In this document: one piece after another, positions 28,899 to 38,050 of the stretch
Position numbering within the stretch: the stretch's first letter is position 1
Layout: every line of letters begins with the position of its first letter
Assembly (NCBI GenBank): GCA_029067085.1
Contig: JAIEFE010000018.1
Coordinates: forward strand, 124,001 to 188,000
Length of the DNA stretch: 64,000 nt
Origin: Lachnospiraceae bacterium
GTDB taxonomy: Bacteria; Bacillota; Clostridia; Lachnospirales; Lachnospiraceae
Direction: 5' to 3'
Notes under the pieces: model-generated
Database searches by the model: none
What the model was told of the DNA's origin: nothing
What the model saw: only the letters and a program-made list of their open reading frames with translations
Translations under genes and position numbers: made by a program

Positions 28899-30914
28899 AT
28901 GGTAGAATACGCAAAGATCAAAAAAATTCCTTACGGCGGAGACTACAATCCGGAACAGTGGCCGGAGGAGAGCTGGGAGGAGGATATGCGTCTCCTGAAA
29001 CTGGCCCACATCGACATTGTGACGCTCAATGTCTTTAGCTGGGCAATGCTGCAACCGGACGAGGACACTTACTGCTTTGACAAGCTTGACAAGATCATGG
29101 CACTCGTCAAGAAGAACGATCTCAAGGTTTGTCTTGCCACCGCCACCGGCGCGCATCCCGCCTGGATGGCCAGAAAACATCCTGATATCCTTCGAGTGGA
29201 TACAAACGGCGCGCGACATAAATTCGGCAGCCGCCACAACTCCTGTCCCAGCAGCCCCACCTACCGAAAATATGCCGCAGCATTGGCAAAAAAGCTGGCA
29301 GAACGCTATCAGGATCATGACAACCTCGTGGCGTGGCACATCTCGAACGAGTACGGCGGAGAGTGCTACTGTGAAAACTGCGAAAGAAAATTTCGGGAAT
29401 GGCTCAAAGATAAATACGGTTCCATCGAGGAGGTCAATCGCGTCTGGAACACCGCGTTCTGGGGACATACCTTTTATGATTTTGAAGATATTGTCGTGCC
29501 CAACCACCTCTCCGAGCACTGGGGGAATGACCGCACCACCTTCCAGGGCATTTCTCTGGATTATAAGCGTTTTAATTCCGAGAACCTCCTTGCGGTCTAC
29601 CGCATGGAGTACGATGTCATTCATGCCGTCACACCGGACATTCCCATCACCACAAACCTGATGGGCACCTTCCCGGGGCTGGATTACCAGATGTGGGGAA
29701 AATACATGGATTTCATTTCCTGGGACAATTATCCCGCTAACGATACGCCCGCTGAAGGCAACGCCATGCGTCACGATCTGATGCGCGGCCTGAAACAGGG
29801 CAAGCCCTTCGCTCTGATGGAACAGACTCCCTCCGTCACCAACTGGCTTCCTTATAACATGCTGAAGCGGCCCGGCGTTATGCGGCTCTGGAGCTATCAG
29901 GCCGTGGCTCATGGGGCAGACACCGTCATGTTTTTCCAGATGAAGAGGAGCATCGGAGCCTGTGAGAAATACCACGGCGCCGTGATCGATCATGCCGGCC
30001 ATGAGAATACGAGAGTTTTCAGAGAGGTCACGCAGCTTGGCGCCGAGCTTGAGAAACTGGGCGATGAGACTCTGGGCGCAAGAAGCGAGTCCCGGGCGGC
30101 CATCCTCTTTGACTGGGATAACTGGTGGGCTGTGTCCTACTCCGCCGGCCCCAGCATCTATCTGGACTACTGCCGCGAGGTAGAGCATTACTACAAGGCA
30201 TTCTTTGACAGGAACATTCCCGTGGACATGATCGGCGTGGAGAATGACCTGTCTCCGTATGCTCTGGTCGTCGCTCCCGTTCTCTATATGGTAAAGACCG
30301 GGTATGACGAAAAACTGCGCGAATATGTAAAAAATGGCGGCCGGTTCCTGACCACCTTCTTCAGCGGTTATGTGGACGAGCACGATCTGGTGACGATCGG
30401 CGGTTATCCCGGAAAGCTGCGGGATATACTGGGCATCTGGGTTGAGGAGGAAGACGCCCTTCCTGAAGACATGCACAACAGCTTCCATTATCAGGGGAAG
30501 ACCTACTCCGCCTCGCTCCTGTGCGATCTGCTGCACACAGAGGGCGCCGAGAGTCTCTCCGTCTACAATGAAGATTTTTACGCGGGGATGCCCGTGCTCA
30601 CCAAAAACGCCTTCGGAAAAGGCTTTGGCTACTATGTGGCGACAAGCTCCGACGATGCCTTTTATCGGGATTATATCGGAGAAATCTGCGAGGAAGCCGG
30701 CATTTTGCCCATCATGGACACGCCCGAACAGATAGAAGTGACTAAACGAGTCAATAAGAACGGTTCCTTCGTGTTTTTTCTGAACCATGGAGAAACCGAT
30801 CATGTGGCAGCTCTGCCCTTTGGCGGAACAGATCTGCTCAGTGGAAAGGCTTATGAAGCGGGAGACGCTCTCACCTTAGAGAAGAAGGGTGTAGCGATCC
30901 TGAAATTGCGTTGA
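28899..30914 (+). CDS. GH42 beta-galactosidase
   Basis: 671 residues. GH42 TIM barrel opening YGGDYNPEQWPEESWEEDM; acid/base Glu151 in HISNEYGG; nucleophile Glu308 in FALMEQTPSVTNW; cysteines 116, 156, 158 and 161 form the family zinc site. A beta-galactosidase trimerisation domain (about 390-590) and a small C-terminal beta domain follow. Hydrolyses terminal beta-galactosides of imported oligosaccharides in the cytoplasm (no signal peptide). ATG at 28899 is placed by GGAGGG six bases upstream. The convergent gene stops five bases downstream. Confidence 0.96.
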   Translation: MVEYAKIKKIPYGGDYNPEQWPEESWEEDMRLLKLAHIDIVTLNVFSWAMLQPDEDTYCFDKLDKIMALVKKNDLKVCLATATGAHPAWMARKHPDILRVDTNGARHKFGSRHNSCPSSPTYRKYAAALAKKLAERYQDHDNLVAWHISNEYGGECYCENCERKFREWLKDKYGSIEEVNRVWNTAFWGHTFYDFEDIVVPNHLSEHWGNDRTTFQGISLDYKRFNSENLLAVYRMEYDVIHAVTPDIPITTNLMGTFPGLDYQMWGKYMDFISWDNYPANDTPAEGNAMRHDLMRGLKQGKPFALMEQTPSVTNWLPYNMLKRPGVMRLWSYQAVAHGADTVMFFQMKRSIGACEKYHGAVIDHAGHENTRVFREVTQLGAELEKLGDETLGARSESRAAILFDWDNWWAVSYSAGPSIYLDYCREVEHYYKAFFDRNIPVDMIGVENDLSPYALVVAPVLYMVKTGYDEKLREYVKNGGRFLTTFFSGYVDEHDLVTIGGYPGKLRDILGIWVEEEDALPEDMHNSFHYQGKTYSASLLCDLLHTEGAESLSVYNEDFYAGMPVLTKNAFGKGFGYYVATSSDDAFYRDYIGEICEEAGILPIMDTPEQIEVTKRVNKNGSFVFFLNHGETDHVAALPFGGTDLLSGKAYEAGDALTLEKKGVAILKLR

Positions 30915-30918
30915 CTGC

Positions 30919-32520
30919 TTACAGGGCGTCGATCACACCCCTGATGCCCTGCTCATCGTAAATCGTTTTGTAGTAGGCGACCTCATTCTGGATCAGTTCG
31001 TCGATGACACGCATGCCCAGAAGCTCCACCGGGGCTTTGTCATCCGTCATGATCCGCCCTCCTGCCTGATAGGCGGTGAGCTTATTAGAAACCACATCCA
31101 TCATGCGAAGGAGGCTTTCATCCGTGACAGCCTCCTTGTTTTTTTCCAGATTAGCGAGCATCTGCGGATTGTCGGAGGCAAAGAGTTCCCTGTTGGTGGT
31201 GCCTGTGACGTCCGCCGTGTAAACCTCGCCAAAGACGCTTCCTATCGTGTCGGCAAGATAGGCGTTGATACTGTCCTCACCGCTGCCGCGCATATTCATG
31301 TTGACCACCATCACCCCGTCTTCCGCCAGATGCTGCTTCACCAGGGTAAAAAACTCCACGGAGGACATCTGGAAGGGAATCGTAATGTCCTGATAGGCGT
31401 CCACCATGATCACATCGTACTTTTCGTCAATAGCATTCAGATAGGCTCTGCCGTCATAGGTGGTAACCTTAACGCTCTCCGGCAGTTCGAAATACTGTCT
31501 TGCAAGAGCGGTGATCTTTTCATCGATCTCCACACCCTCCACCGGCATGTCCCCGTAATAGGCAAGGCATTGATGCGCGTAGGTGCCCGTCCCCATGCCC
31601 AGGATCAGGGTCTTACAGTCCGTTGGCTTCTCCTGCCCCGTCATCAGAGGCGCCGCCATGGCATAGTCGTAATACATCCCCGTCAGCCCCTTATCTTTCA
31701 TCAAAACGGACTGCACACCGAAAAGAACATTTGTCGATAATATGACATTTCTGTCACTTTCTTTCACCTGTAAATAGTTGTATATGGACTCTCCCTCGTA
31801 GGCCAGGTCCTTCTCCCAAAAGGCAAAGCTGTTCGAGGCTCCGAAAATACAGCACAGGACAAACAGGACCACCGATACTGCGCACTTTTTCAGGCCGCTT
31901 TTTTTGCTGATAAAATAGATCACGCCCAGAAGCAGAAGAATGGCCGCAAAGATCAGGAAGGTGACCGAGGTTCCCACCGCCGGGATGGAGACAAATGTAG
32001 GGATAAATGTGCCGATGATGCTTCCGATGGTATTGAAGGCTCCCAGAGTTCCTACAATGCTGCCGCTGTCCGAAAGGCTCTGCACCGTGTACTTTGCCAG
32101 GGAGGGCGTTACCGTTCCCAGCAAAAAGAGCGGAAAGACAAAAATCACCATGCAGGCCGCAAACGCCGCCCAAATCAAAAAATTTGTATTTACAGTAAAA
32201 ATGAGCAGCGCCGAAATGCCCAAAACGATATACTTTCCAACCACCGGGATTGCCGCGATCCAGATCGCCGCAATTAAAATACGGCCGTAGAGCCTGTCCG
32301 GGTCCGGGTTCTTGTCCGCACTCTTACCGCCGTAGATATTCCCCAATGCCATCGCGATCATAATGGTGCCGATGATGATCGTCCACACGATCTGCGAGGA
32401 GCTGAAATAGGGAGCAAGCAGCCTGCTCGCCCCCAACTCTACCGCCATAACGGACATCCCTGCAAAAAATTCCGTCAGATACAAAAATATTTTATTCTTT
32501 AAAATTGGTGTTGTGGTCAT
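30919..32520 (-). CDS. Membrane-fused spermidine-synthase-like protein
   Basis: 533 residues: about seven or eight membrane helices in the N-terminal half (from LTEFFAGMSVMAVELGASRLLAPYF on), then a soluble Rossmann methyltransferase-like domain with GMGTGTYAHQCLAYYGDMPVEGVEID, VTTYDGRAYL and MVDAYQDITIPFQMSSVEFF. This is the fused MFS/spermidine synthase family. Whether it is an aminopropyl transferase or another transferase is unknown. ATG at 32520 follows AGGAG. The upstream gene sipL is 85 bases away. Confidence 0.85.
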   Translation of the reverse strand: MTTTPILKNKIFLYLTEFFAGMSVMAVELGASRLLAPYFSSSQIVWTIIIGTIMIAMALGNIYGGKSADKNPDPDRLYGRILIAAIWIAAIPVVGKYIVLGISALLIFTVNTNFLIWAAFAACMVIFVFPLFLLGTVTPSLAKYTVQSLSDSGSIVGTLGAFNTIGSIIGTFIPTFVSIPAVGTSVTFLIFAAILLLLGVIYFISKKSGLKKCAVSVVLFVLCCIFGASNSFAFWEKDLAYEGESIYNYLQVKESDRNVILSTNVLFGVQSVLMKDKGLTGMYYDYAMAAPLMTGQEKPTDCKTLILGMGTGTYAHQCLAYYGDMPVEGVEIDEKITALARQYFELPESVKVTTYDGRAYLNAIDEKYDVIMVDAYQDITIPFQMSSVEFFTLVKQHLAEDGVMVVNMNMRGSGEDSINAYLADTIGSVFGEVYTADVTGTTNRELFASDNPQMLANLEKNKEAVTDESLLRMMDVVSNKLTAYQAGGRIMTDDKAPVELLGMRVIDELIQNEVAYYKTIYDEQGIRGVIDAL

Positions 32521-32604
32521 GCAGTCACTCCTATATACTCTACTATATTTCTTACATAGTATATAAGATTCCCGCACAATTTACAATCTTGTTTTTATCG
32601 TGTC

Positions 32605-34161
32605 CTATATTCCACCCTTCACCACAAGAATCTTATCCCCCGCGTTGATTTCCTCCGTCGCCAGCTCATTCACCTCTTTCAACTGCGACACGGGTACATA
32701 GTAGCGCTTTCCGATATCCCACAGCGTGTCGCCCGGGCCTGCGATGCAGATGACCATCCCCGGCAGTTCACTCAGCTTATTCAGGTCGAGCGGCTCCACC
32801 CGGATATCCGTGACCAGATCACGATTCTGCACTGCAAACACGATCACCTTGAACTGCAGTGTGGCCTTTACGTCCAGCTCGTCGCTGTCAAGCATGGTCA
32901 CCGTCAACTGTTCCATATTGCATTGCAGCTTATACACACTGGTAGGCAGAATGTTTTCCGCTTCGATCACGTACTGGAACGGCAGCTGATTTACGGTGGA
33001 GTAAAGGCTCTTTGCTCCGCCCGCGCCGAGATAAAGTGTAGTCACCAGAAGCGTTCCCGTGACGGCAATCCCATTCTCCACAATGCTCTGTTCTCCGATC
33101 CTGATCTCCCCCTCGGAGTGAATGATCTGATACATGGGAATCTCCGGATTCTGAATCTTTGCATGCTCCGCGATCTTACACTTTCCGCCCCCTGCAAGCA
33201 GAAGACTCTTTAAAGGCATCTTTGTGGTCAGCGCCTCGATCTCCTTATCCACACCATAGACGTCGGAAAGTGTTTCCATGTTTTCCTCCTCGTACAGATG
33301 GATATCCAGATCCAGCACGGGCTCCACGCAGAACACGCGCTCCTCCCCGTCAAGATCCTGACGCACCTCCACATTGCACTGTCCCAGATGATACTGAATA
33401 TCGGGGATCATGTTTTCCCGGCAGCCGTGACACTCAATGATGCCCGAAAAAGGCACGGTATTCTCATACCACAGTGTCCTGTCATTATCCCCCTCACCCT
33501 CATAGAGGAAGAAGGCCCGCATCTCGCCCTGGATTGAAATTTTTTCCTCCAACGCCTTAAACTCGACGTGATCGAAGCAAATGTGATGCCATATGGTCTG
33601 GAACACATTGGGCAGATTGCCCGTCAGCTCCATCTCCTCCTTCAGGCGGAAAATATCCTTCTTGTGCAGCACCAGCTCCACCACAGGGTAGACGCACTTG
33701 CGATATTCCACCGGCTCATCATGATAAATGTCTACCGCCGCCTCGCACTCCATCTGTTCTTCCCGTTCCAACACAAAGGACAGAACTGCCTGCACGCTCA
33801 GTTTTCTGGAATTGATCAGCCCCACAGTCAGATCTTCGAGATCGCATTGCACAAGAATTGTATCACCGCCGGCGGTACCCTCCATATTCACCTTTTCCTC
33901 GAAGGGGATGACCGCCTCCATACTGGCGCACATCCCTTCCATATCCGTCAGATACAGGATGGACACCACCAGTCTGCCTTTCAGGCTGACGGCATTCTCA
34001 CAGGGGCGTATCTCCTCCAAAAGAATTTCGCCCTTACTGCCAAGCAGATAATTTGCATCCGGCTTATTATCTGAAATATTTACGTCCTCTTCCAATACCA
34101 TCTGGGTTCCGGCCCTGCCGCTGATCCGGTCCATATGTATCTTTTTCTTCACTAACTCCAC
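32605..34161 (-). CDS. sipL: SipL-like spore morphogenesis protein (DUF3794 plus LysM)
   Basis: 518 residues, the length of clostridial SipL. It has DUF3794/SPOCS-type beta domains (about 1-430; for example GTQMVLEEDVNISDNKPDANYLLGSKG) and a C-terminal LysM (GPGDTLWDIGKRYYVPVSQLKEVN). In Clostridioides difficile SipL binds SpoIVA during spore coat assembly. The GTG at 34161 is seven bases after GGAGG; no ATG has a ribosome binding site. That GGAGG lies in a hairpin (34169-34209). It would be expressed in the mother cell; no sporulation promoter can be assigned by eye. Confidence 0.9.
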   Translation of the reverse strand: MELVKKKIHMDRISGRAGTQMVLEEDVNISDNKPDANYLLGSKGEILLEEIRPCENAVSLKGRLVVSILYLTDMEGMCASMEAVIPFEEKVNMEGTAGGDTILVQCDLEDLTVGLINSRKLSVQAVLSFVLEREEQMECEAAVDIYHDEPVEYRKCVYPVVELVLHKKDIFRLKEEMELTGNLPNVFQTIWHHICFDHVEFKALEEKISIQGEMRAFFLYEGEGDNDRTLWYENTVPFSGIIECHGCRENMIPDIQYHLGQCNVEVRQDLDGEERVFCVEPVLDLDIHLYEEENMETLSDVYGVDKEIEALTTKMPLKSLLLAGGGKCKIAEHAKIQNPEIPMYQIIHSEGEIRIGEQSIVENGIAVTGTLLVTTLYLGAGGAKSLYSTVNQLPFQYVIEAENILPTSVYKLQCNMEQLTVTMLDSDELDVKATLQFKVIVFAVQNRDLVTDIRVEPLDLNKLSELPGMVICIAGPGDTLWDIGKRYYVPVSQLKEVNELATEEINAGDKILVVKGGI

Positions 34162-34168
34162 AAAAATA

Positions 34169-34209
34169 CCTCCATGCGTATACTTATTGTATTGTATTCG
34201 GCATGGAGG
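34169..34209 (-). promoter_or_regulatory. Hairpin masking the sipL ribosome binding site
   Basis: Minus-strand CCTCCATGC (34209-34201) pairs perfectly with GCATGGAGG (34177-34169); the latter contains the GGAGG of sipL. Loop of 23 bases, followed by TATTTTTG, so it could instead act as a terminator for the sigma factor gene. Confidence 0.6.
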
Positions 34210-34234
34210 GGGGATATGACAAGCGGTAGAAAAT

Positions 34235-35905
34235 TTATTGTTTATATGGGGCAATCAACGTAGTCAGCGATTTTCTCTGACCTTCGGTAGGTTCTTTCAG
34301 CTTACCGTTCTTCAGAAGCGTGGTAATACAGTGTATCAAAAACCAGCCGTCAGAATAAAATACAAACTGCAGCTCATATGCCTTCACCTTTTTAAGATGT
34401 GCCGGAACGGACTTAAGTACAGCCTCAGCGTAGGGTGCCTTAAGCGCATCGAATTCAACCTTATGCTTTTCTTTAATACGCTCTCCTATAGCGAGCAGTT
34501 TATCATTAATCTCTTTACTTGCCAGGACAACGATTTGCCATGAAGACTTGAATTGACCTTCATAATCGCCGTTGGTTTTTATATAGCCATGTTCAGCCAG
34601 CCATGCATATTCATCTTTGGAAAGGCGTTCTTTTGACTCTCTCTCATAGAGCGACAGGATACGCCGGGCATCTTCTGTATATTGAAATCCGTGATCTTCT
34701 CCACGCGCAGACCACTGACTGTCAATCTGCCAAAGCATTCTCTCACCATTACCGTTCCACATCGGTCCACACCAATTTTTCATGTACACATAGTCCTCCG
34801 GAAGAATCATCTTATCAGGAACAACCGATGCATGGCAGATATTATGCGCACCGTCCGGACGGATTGTTGCAACTTCTTCAAAAGAAATGCCCTTATCCAT
34901 CAGTCCCTCGCCGGACCACGCAGCGATATATGGAATCAATGTCCACATAATAAAATTGTGGTCTGCCTTGTGCGTCTCAGTCAGGGAAACAGGTTTATCA
35001 GTCTGGCTGCACAAAATATCCGGATTATCAAGGATTCCGGAAGAAACCAGTTCATCATACAAATCGTTTGCAAACAGCTCTGTGGCACGCTTGTACATAT
35101 TGTCCTGCATAGTTAGCAGTTCCGCCGTAGGCTCACTGATGATAAAGTTGACAATAAACTTATCCTTTTGAACCTGTAGTAATTCATATTCCGCCAGAAA
35201 TTCAACTTCACTTTCAACATACACAGGAGAAACGCCCATGTCATCGGCAATTTCATTAACCGTCTTTGCTGTATTGCGCACACAATAGCAGATATTCTGG
35301 GACAGCATCGAACGGAAGAATTCGTCCACGGATTTCTTGCCAGCGGAACCGTTGATACCGAATGAGTGAAACTTAATTGGGTTAAATTTGAGATCACTTG
35401 TCTTTCTCATAATGTCCATACCTCGTTTCAATTCTTTTTTTGCTTCAAACAAGTGCCATTTGACAGTGCCTAGAGGAATACCCAGCTCCCGGGCAATATC
35501 TGCCTGCCTGCGATTTTCAAAATAATATGCAATCACAATTCTTCTTTGCAGTTTTGAAAGGTAGGCAATCTCACTCCTGAGACGCCGGATTGATTCTGTG
35601 CTATCGCTAACATTGATCTCAGAATGCGGGTCTGCTATCAGCTCCGCGACCTCATCAATCGAAACACCGACCATACTTTTTGCATAGTCACGATAATAAT
35701 TACTGAGCGTATTATGGGCAACGGTCCATATAAACTTACCCATGTCAGCAACATCATCCTTAATAAGAAGAGCATGGAATGCCCTTGTCGCAATCTCCTG
35801 CGCCAAATCCTCTGCATCATGGATACTTTTACACCTTTTCAAAGCAAAGCCGAATATTGGTTTCAGATATTCAGTTATGGTTTTCTCTACGTCCTGTCTG
35901 TTCAT
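34235..35905 (-). CDS. Sigma-70-family factor with a large C-terminal extension
   Basis: 556 residues. Region 2 (about 6-75, EYLKPIFGFALKRC, DAEDLAQEIATRAF) and region 4 (about 105-160, LSKLQRRIVIAYYFENRRQADIARELGIPLGTVKWHLFEAKKELKRG) make an ECF-like sigma. After a short linker comes a winged-helix segment (VNEIADDMGVSPVYVESEVEFLAEYELL) and about 300 residues with no domain I recognise (Trp-rich, e.g. WTLIPYIAAWSGEG and MKNWCGPMWNGNGERMLWQ). ATG at 35905 follows GAGG. No anti-sigma gene adjoins it; the extension may be the sensor. Confidence 0.88.
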   Translation of the reverse strand: MNRQDVEKTITEYLKPIFGFALKRCKSIHDAEDLAQEIATRAFHALLIKDDVADMGKFIWTVAHNTLSNYYRDYAKSMVGVSIDEVAELIADPHSEINVSDSTESIRRLRSEIAYLSKLQRRIVIAYYFENRRQADIARELGIPLGTVKWHLFEAKKELKRGMDIMRKTSDLKFNPIKFHSFGINGSAGKKSVDEFFRSMLSQNICYCVRNTAKTVNEIADDMGVSPVYVESEVEFLAEYELLQVQKDKFIVNFIISEPTAELLTMQDNMYKRATELFANDLYDELVSSGILDNPDILCSQTDKPVSLTETHKADHNFIMWTLIPYIAAWSGEGLMDKGISFEEVATIRPDGAHNICHASVVPDKMILPEDYVYMKNWCGPMWNGNGERMLWQIDSQWSARGEDHGFQYTEDARRILSLYERESKERLSKDEYAWLAEHGYIKTNGDYEGQFKSSWQIVVLASKEINDKLLAIGERIKEKHKVEFDALKAPYAEAVLKSVPAHLKKVKAYELQFVFYSDGWFLIHCITTLLKNGKLKEPTEGQRKSLTTLIAPYKQ

Positions 35906-35989
35906 TTGTTTGTACCTCATTGAAAGCTTTCACCAATATAGACACCAGAATCTGAAAAGGTTGGAGATTTTTATTTTTTTACGAAAATC

Positions 35990-36027
35990 AAAAAATAAAG
36001 CATACCAGACTATAATACCTGATATGC
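35990..36027 (-). terminator. Terminator after pyrD
   Basis: Minus-strand GCATATCAG pairs with CTGGTATGC, ten-base loop, then TTTATTTTTTG; 46 bases after the pyrD stop. Confidence 0.75.
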
Positions 36028-36072
36028 CTTATTAAGCCAATCTTTATTAACAAATCATAGAAGCACTAATGA

Positions 36073-37005
36073 TTATTCTACCGCTCCTATTATCTCGCGG
36101 ATATCTTCTATGCCATTACCGGACATGTAGGCCTCTATGCCCTCAATGATTTCTATCGTTGCATATGGATTGACGAAGTTCATGGCCCCTACTGCTATTG
36201 CTGAAGCCCCTGCTAAAAGAAACTCAATCGCATCCTCCGCATTTGCGATGCCGCCCATACCTATAATAGGAATCTTAACTGCATGCGCTGCCTGATATAC
36301 CATTCTGACCGCCACCGGCTTAATTGCAGGACCTGACAAGCCACCGGTCTTATTGGCAAGTACAAATTTTCTTTTATGAATGTCGATTTTCATTCCGGTT
36401 ATGGTATTTATCATCGAAAGCGCATCCGCACCCGCAGCCTCCGCAGCTTTCGCCATCTCCGTAATGTCCGTTACGTTCGGACTGAGCTTCATAATGACAG
36501 GCTGTTTTGCCTTCTTTTTAATCTGCGAAGTAATGTCGTATAGAGAATCCGCCTTCTGGCCAAAAGCGATCGCGCCCTCCTTCACATTCGGGCAGGAGAC
36601 ATTGATCTCAAGCATGGAAACCGGCGCATCTGCAAGGCGTTCCACTACTTCAAGATAATCTGCGACTGTCTTTCCGCAGACATTTACTATGACATTAGTG
36701 TCATATTTTTGCAAAAAAGGAATGTCTCTTTCCAGAAAGACATCGATACCCGGATTCTGCAGGCCGATAGCATTTAACATACCGCCGTACACTTCCGCCA
36801 CCCGGGGTGTCGGATTCCCCTCCCAGGGAACATTGGCAACGCCTTTCGTCACCACTGCGCCCAGCCTGTTTAAGTCTACGAAATCGCTGTACTCCATGCC
36901 TGAGCCAAAGGTACCCGACGCCGTCATCACTGGATTCTTAAAAGTGACTCCCGCAATTGTCACTTCCGTATGGATGGCTTTTTTGTTCCCGGATTCCGTT
37001 CTCAT
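36073..37005 (-). CDS. pyrD: Dihydroorotate dehydrogenase, type 1B catalytic subunit
   Basis: 310 residues. FMN enzyme oxidising dihydroorotate to orotate in pyrimidine synthesis. The type 1 active-site Cys is in EINVSCPNVKEG; FMN-binding blocks TASGTFGSG, NTITGMKIDIHKRK and GMGGIANAEDAIEFLLAGASAIAVGAMNF are intact. It overlaps the pyrK stop as ATGA. Partner PyrK is encoded immediately upstream, marking the NAD-dependent 1B type. Confidence 0.97.
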   Translation of the reverse strand: MRTESGNKKAIHTEVTIAGVTFKNPVMTASGTFGSGMEYSDFVDLNRLGAVVTKGVANVPWEGNPTPRVAEVYGGMLNAIGLQNPGIDVFLERDIPFLQKYDTNVIVNVCGKTVADYLEVVERLADAPVSMLEINVSCPNVKEGAIAFGQKADSLYDITSQIKKKAKQPVIMKLSPNVTDITEMAKAAEAAGADALSMINTITGMKIDIHKRKFVLANKTGGLSGPAIKPVAVRMVYQAAHAVKIPIIGMGGIANAEDAIEFLLAGASAIAVGAMNFVNPYATIEIIEGIEAYMSGNGIEDIREIIGAVE

Positions 37006-37778
37006 AGATCCACCTCCCCTGCTTCAAAGACAGGCCCCTCCGTACAGATACGTGCGTTATGTACATGAGAGTGTGCGTCCTCCCTCGTCGTTTTGCACAC
37101 ACAGCCAAGGCAGGCACCCACGCCGCATGCCATCCGCTCCTCCAGAGAAATGTAAGCTTCTATCTTTTGCTCTGCGGCATAAGCCTTGATCGCGCGGAGC
37201 ATAGGCATGGGGCCGCACGCCATGATCACATCCGCCTGCAATGAATGTGCCTTAATGATATCCATGACGTTTCCCTTTGTCCCTACGCTGCCGTCCTCCG
37301 TCGCCACGTAGACGTCACCGTACTTTTCCATATCCTCTTCCAGAAAGAGGTCCTTATTCCGATAGCCCAATAAAATCTGTTTTTTCCCTTCGATCGCTTT
37401 CGCCAGATCCAGCAGGGGCGGAATGCCGATACCGCCGCCCATCAGAAAAACACGTTTTCCTTTCACCCTATCAACTGGAAAACCGTTCCCCAGCACCCCG
37501 AGGATATCCAGCTCATCACCAGCCTTACAGGTGGAAAACTCAGCCGTGCCTTTCCCCGCTACGCGGTACACAAGGCGCAGCGTCCCTCCGTGCATGTCCG
37601 CCTCGCAGATGCTGATGGGGCGAGGAAGGAGCGTGCTTTCATTTCTCGGATACACCGCCACAAACTGCCCCGGGCGGGCATCTTTGGCAAGCTTTGACTC
37701 CAGCAGCAAGTCAAAGATCTGCTCCCCGATTTGTTTTTGTGATATGACTTTCGCCGTTACTTTTTTCTTTCGGGCCAT
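37002..37778 (-). CDS. pyrK: Dihydroorotate dehydrogenase electron transfer subunit
   Basis: 258 residues. FAD- and [2Fe-2S]-containing subunit passing electrons from PyrD to NAD. FAD-binding LLPRPISICEAD, NAD-binding GGGIGIPPLLDLAK, and the cluster ligands in CGVGACLGCVCKT with the following Cys in ARICTEGPVF. It overlaps pyrD by four bases. Two tandem hairpins lie 85-135 bases upstream. Confidence 0.96.
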   Translation of the reverse strand: MARKKKVTAKVISQKQIGEQIFDLLLESKLAKDARPGQFVAVYPRNESTLLPRPISICEADMHGGTLRLVYRVAGKGTAEFSTCKAGDELDILGVLGNGFPVDRVKGKRVFLMGGGIGIPPLLDLAKAIEGKKQILLGYRNKDLFLEEDMEKYGDVYVATEDGSVGTKGNVMDIIKAHSLQADVIMACGPMPMLRAIKAYAAEQKIEAYISLEERMACGVGACLGCVCKTTREDAHSHVHNARICTEGPVFEAGEVDL

Positions 37779-37863
37779 TGTTTCTCCTTTTCATCTATAC
37801 GGATTGATTTCGATGATTCTATTGTACCATATTCTAAGATGCCAATACACTAAAACATTTCGG

Positions 37864-37911
37864 AAAGAATTGCGAAGTAATTCTTTGGTCGCAGGATGCT
37901 GATCCTGCGAC
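37864..37911. repeat. Tandem perfect hairpins upstream of pyrK
   Basis: Two adjoining perfect hairpins: AAAGAATT/AATTCTTT (37864-37871 with 37879-37886, seven-base loop) and GTCGCAGGAT/ATCCTGCGAC (37888-37897 with 37902-37911, loop GCTG). No T run follows on either strand. It is either a small REP/MITE-like repeat or leader structure of the pyr operon. The rest of the 272-base gap shows no gene. Confidence 0.7.
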
Positions 37912-38050
37912 AATTATACTGCCTTGCCAAAAGACCCGCAACAAAAACGTGCTGGCTTATCTTTTATAATGGTAAATGGGAAGGCGGAATGATATAATCA
38001 AATTGCAATCAGCAATATAGATTAAGTATATTGGCTAGGAGAGCTTTATC

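Noticed and set aside
28875..30803. A 642-residue open frame on the minus strand opposite the GH42 gene
   Set aside because: It is a shadow of a high-GC coding strand: it has no ribosome site, and the GH42 frame has full family motifs.
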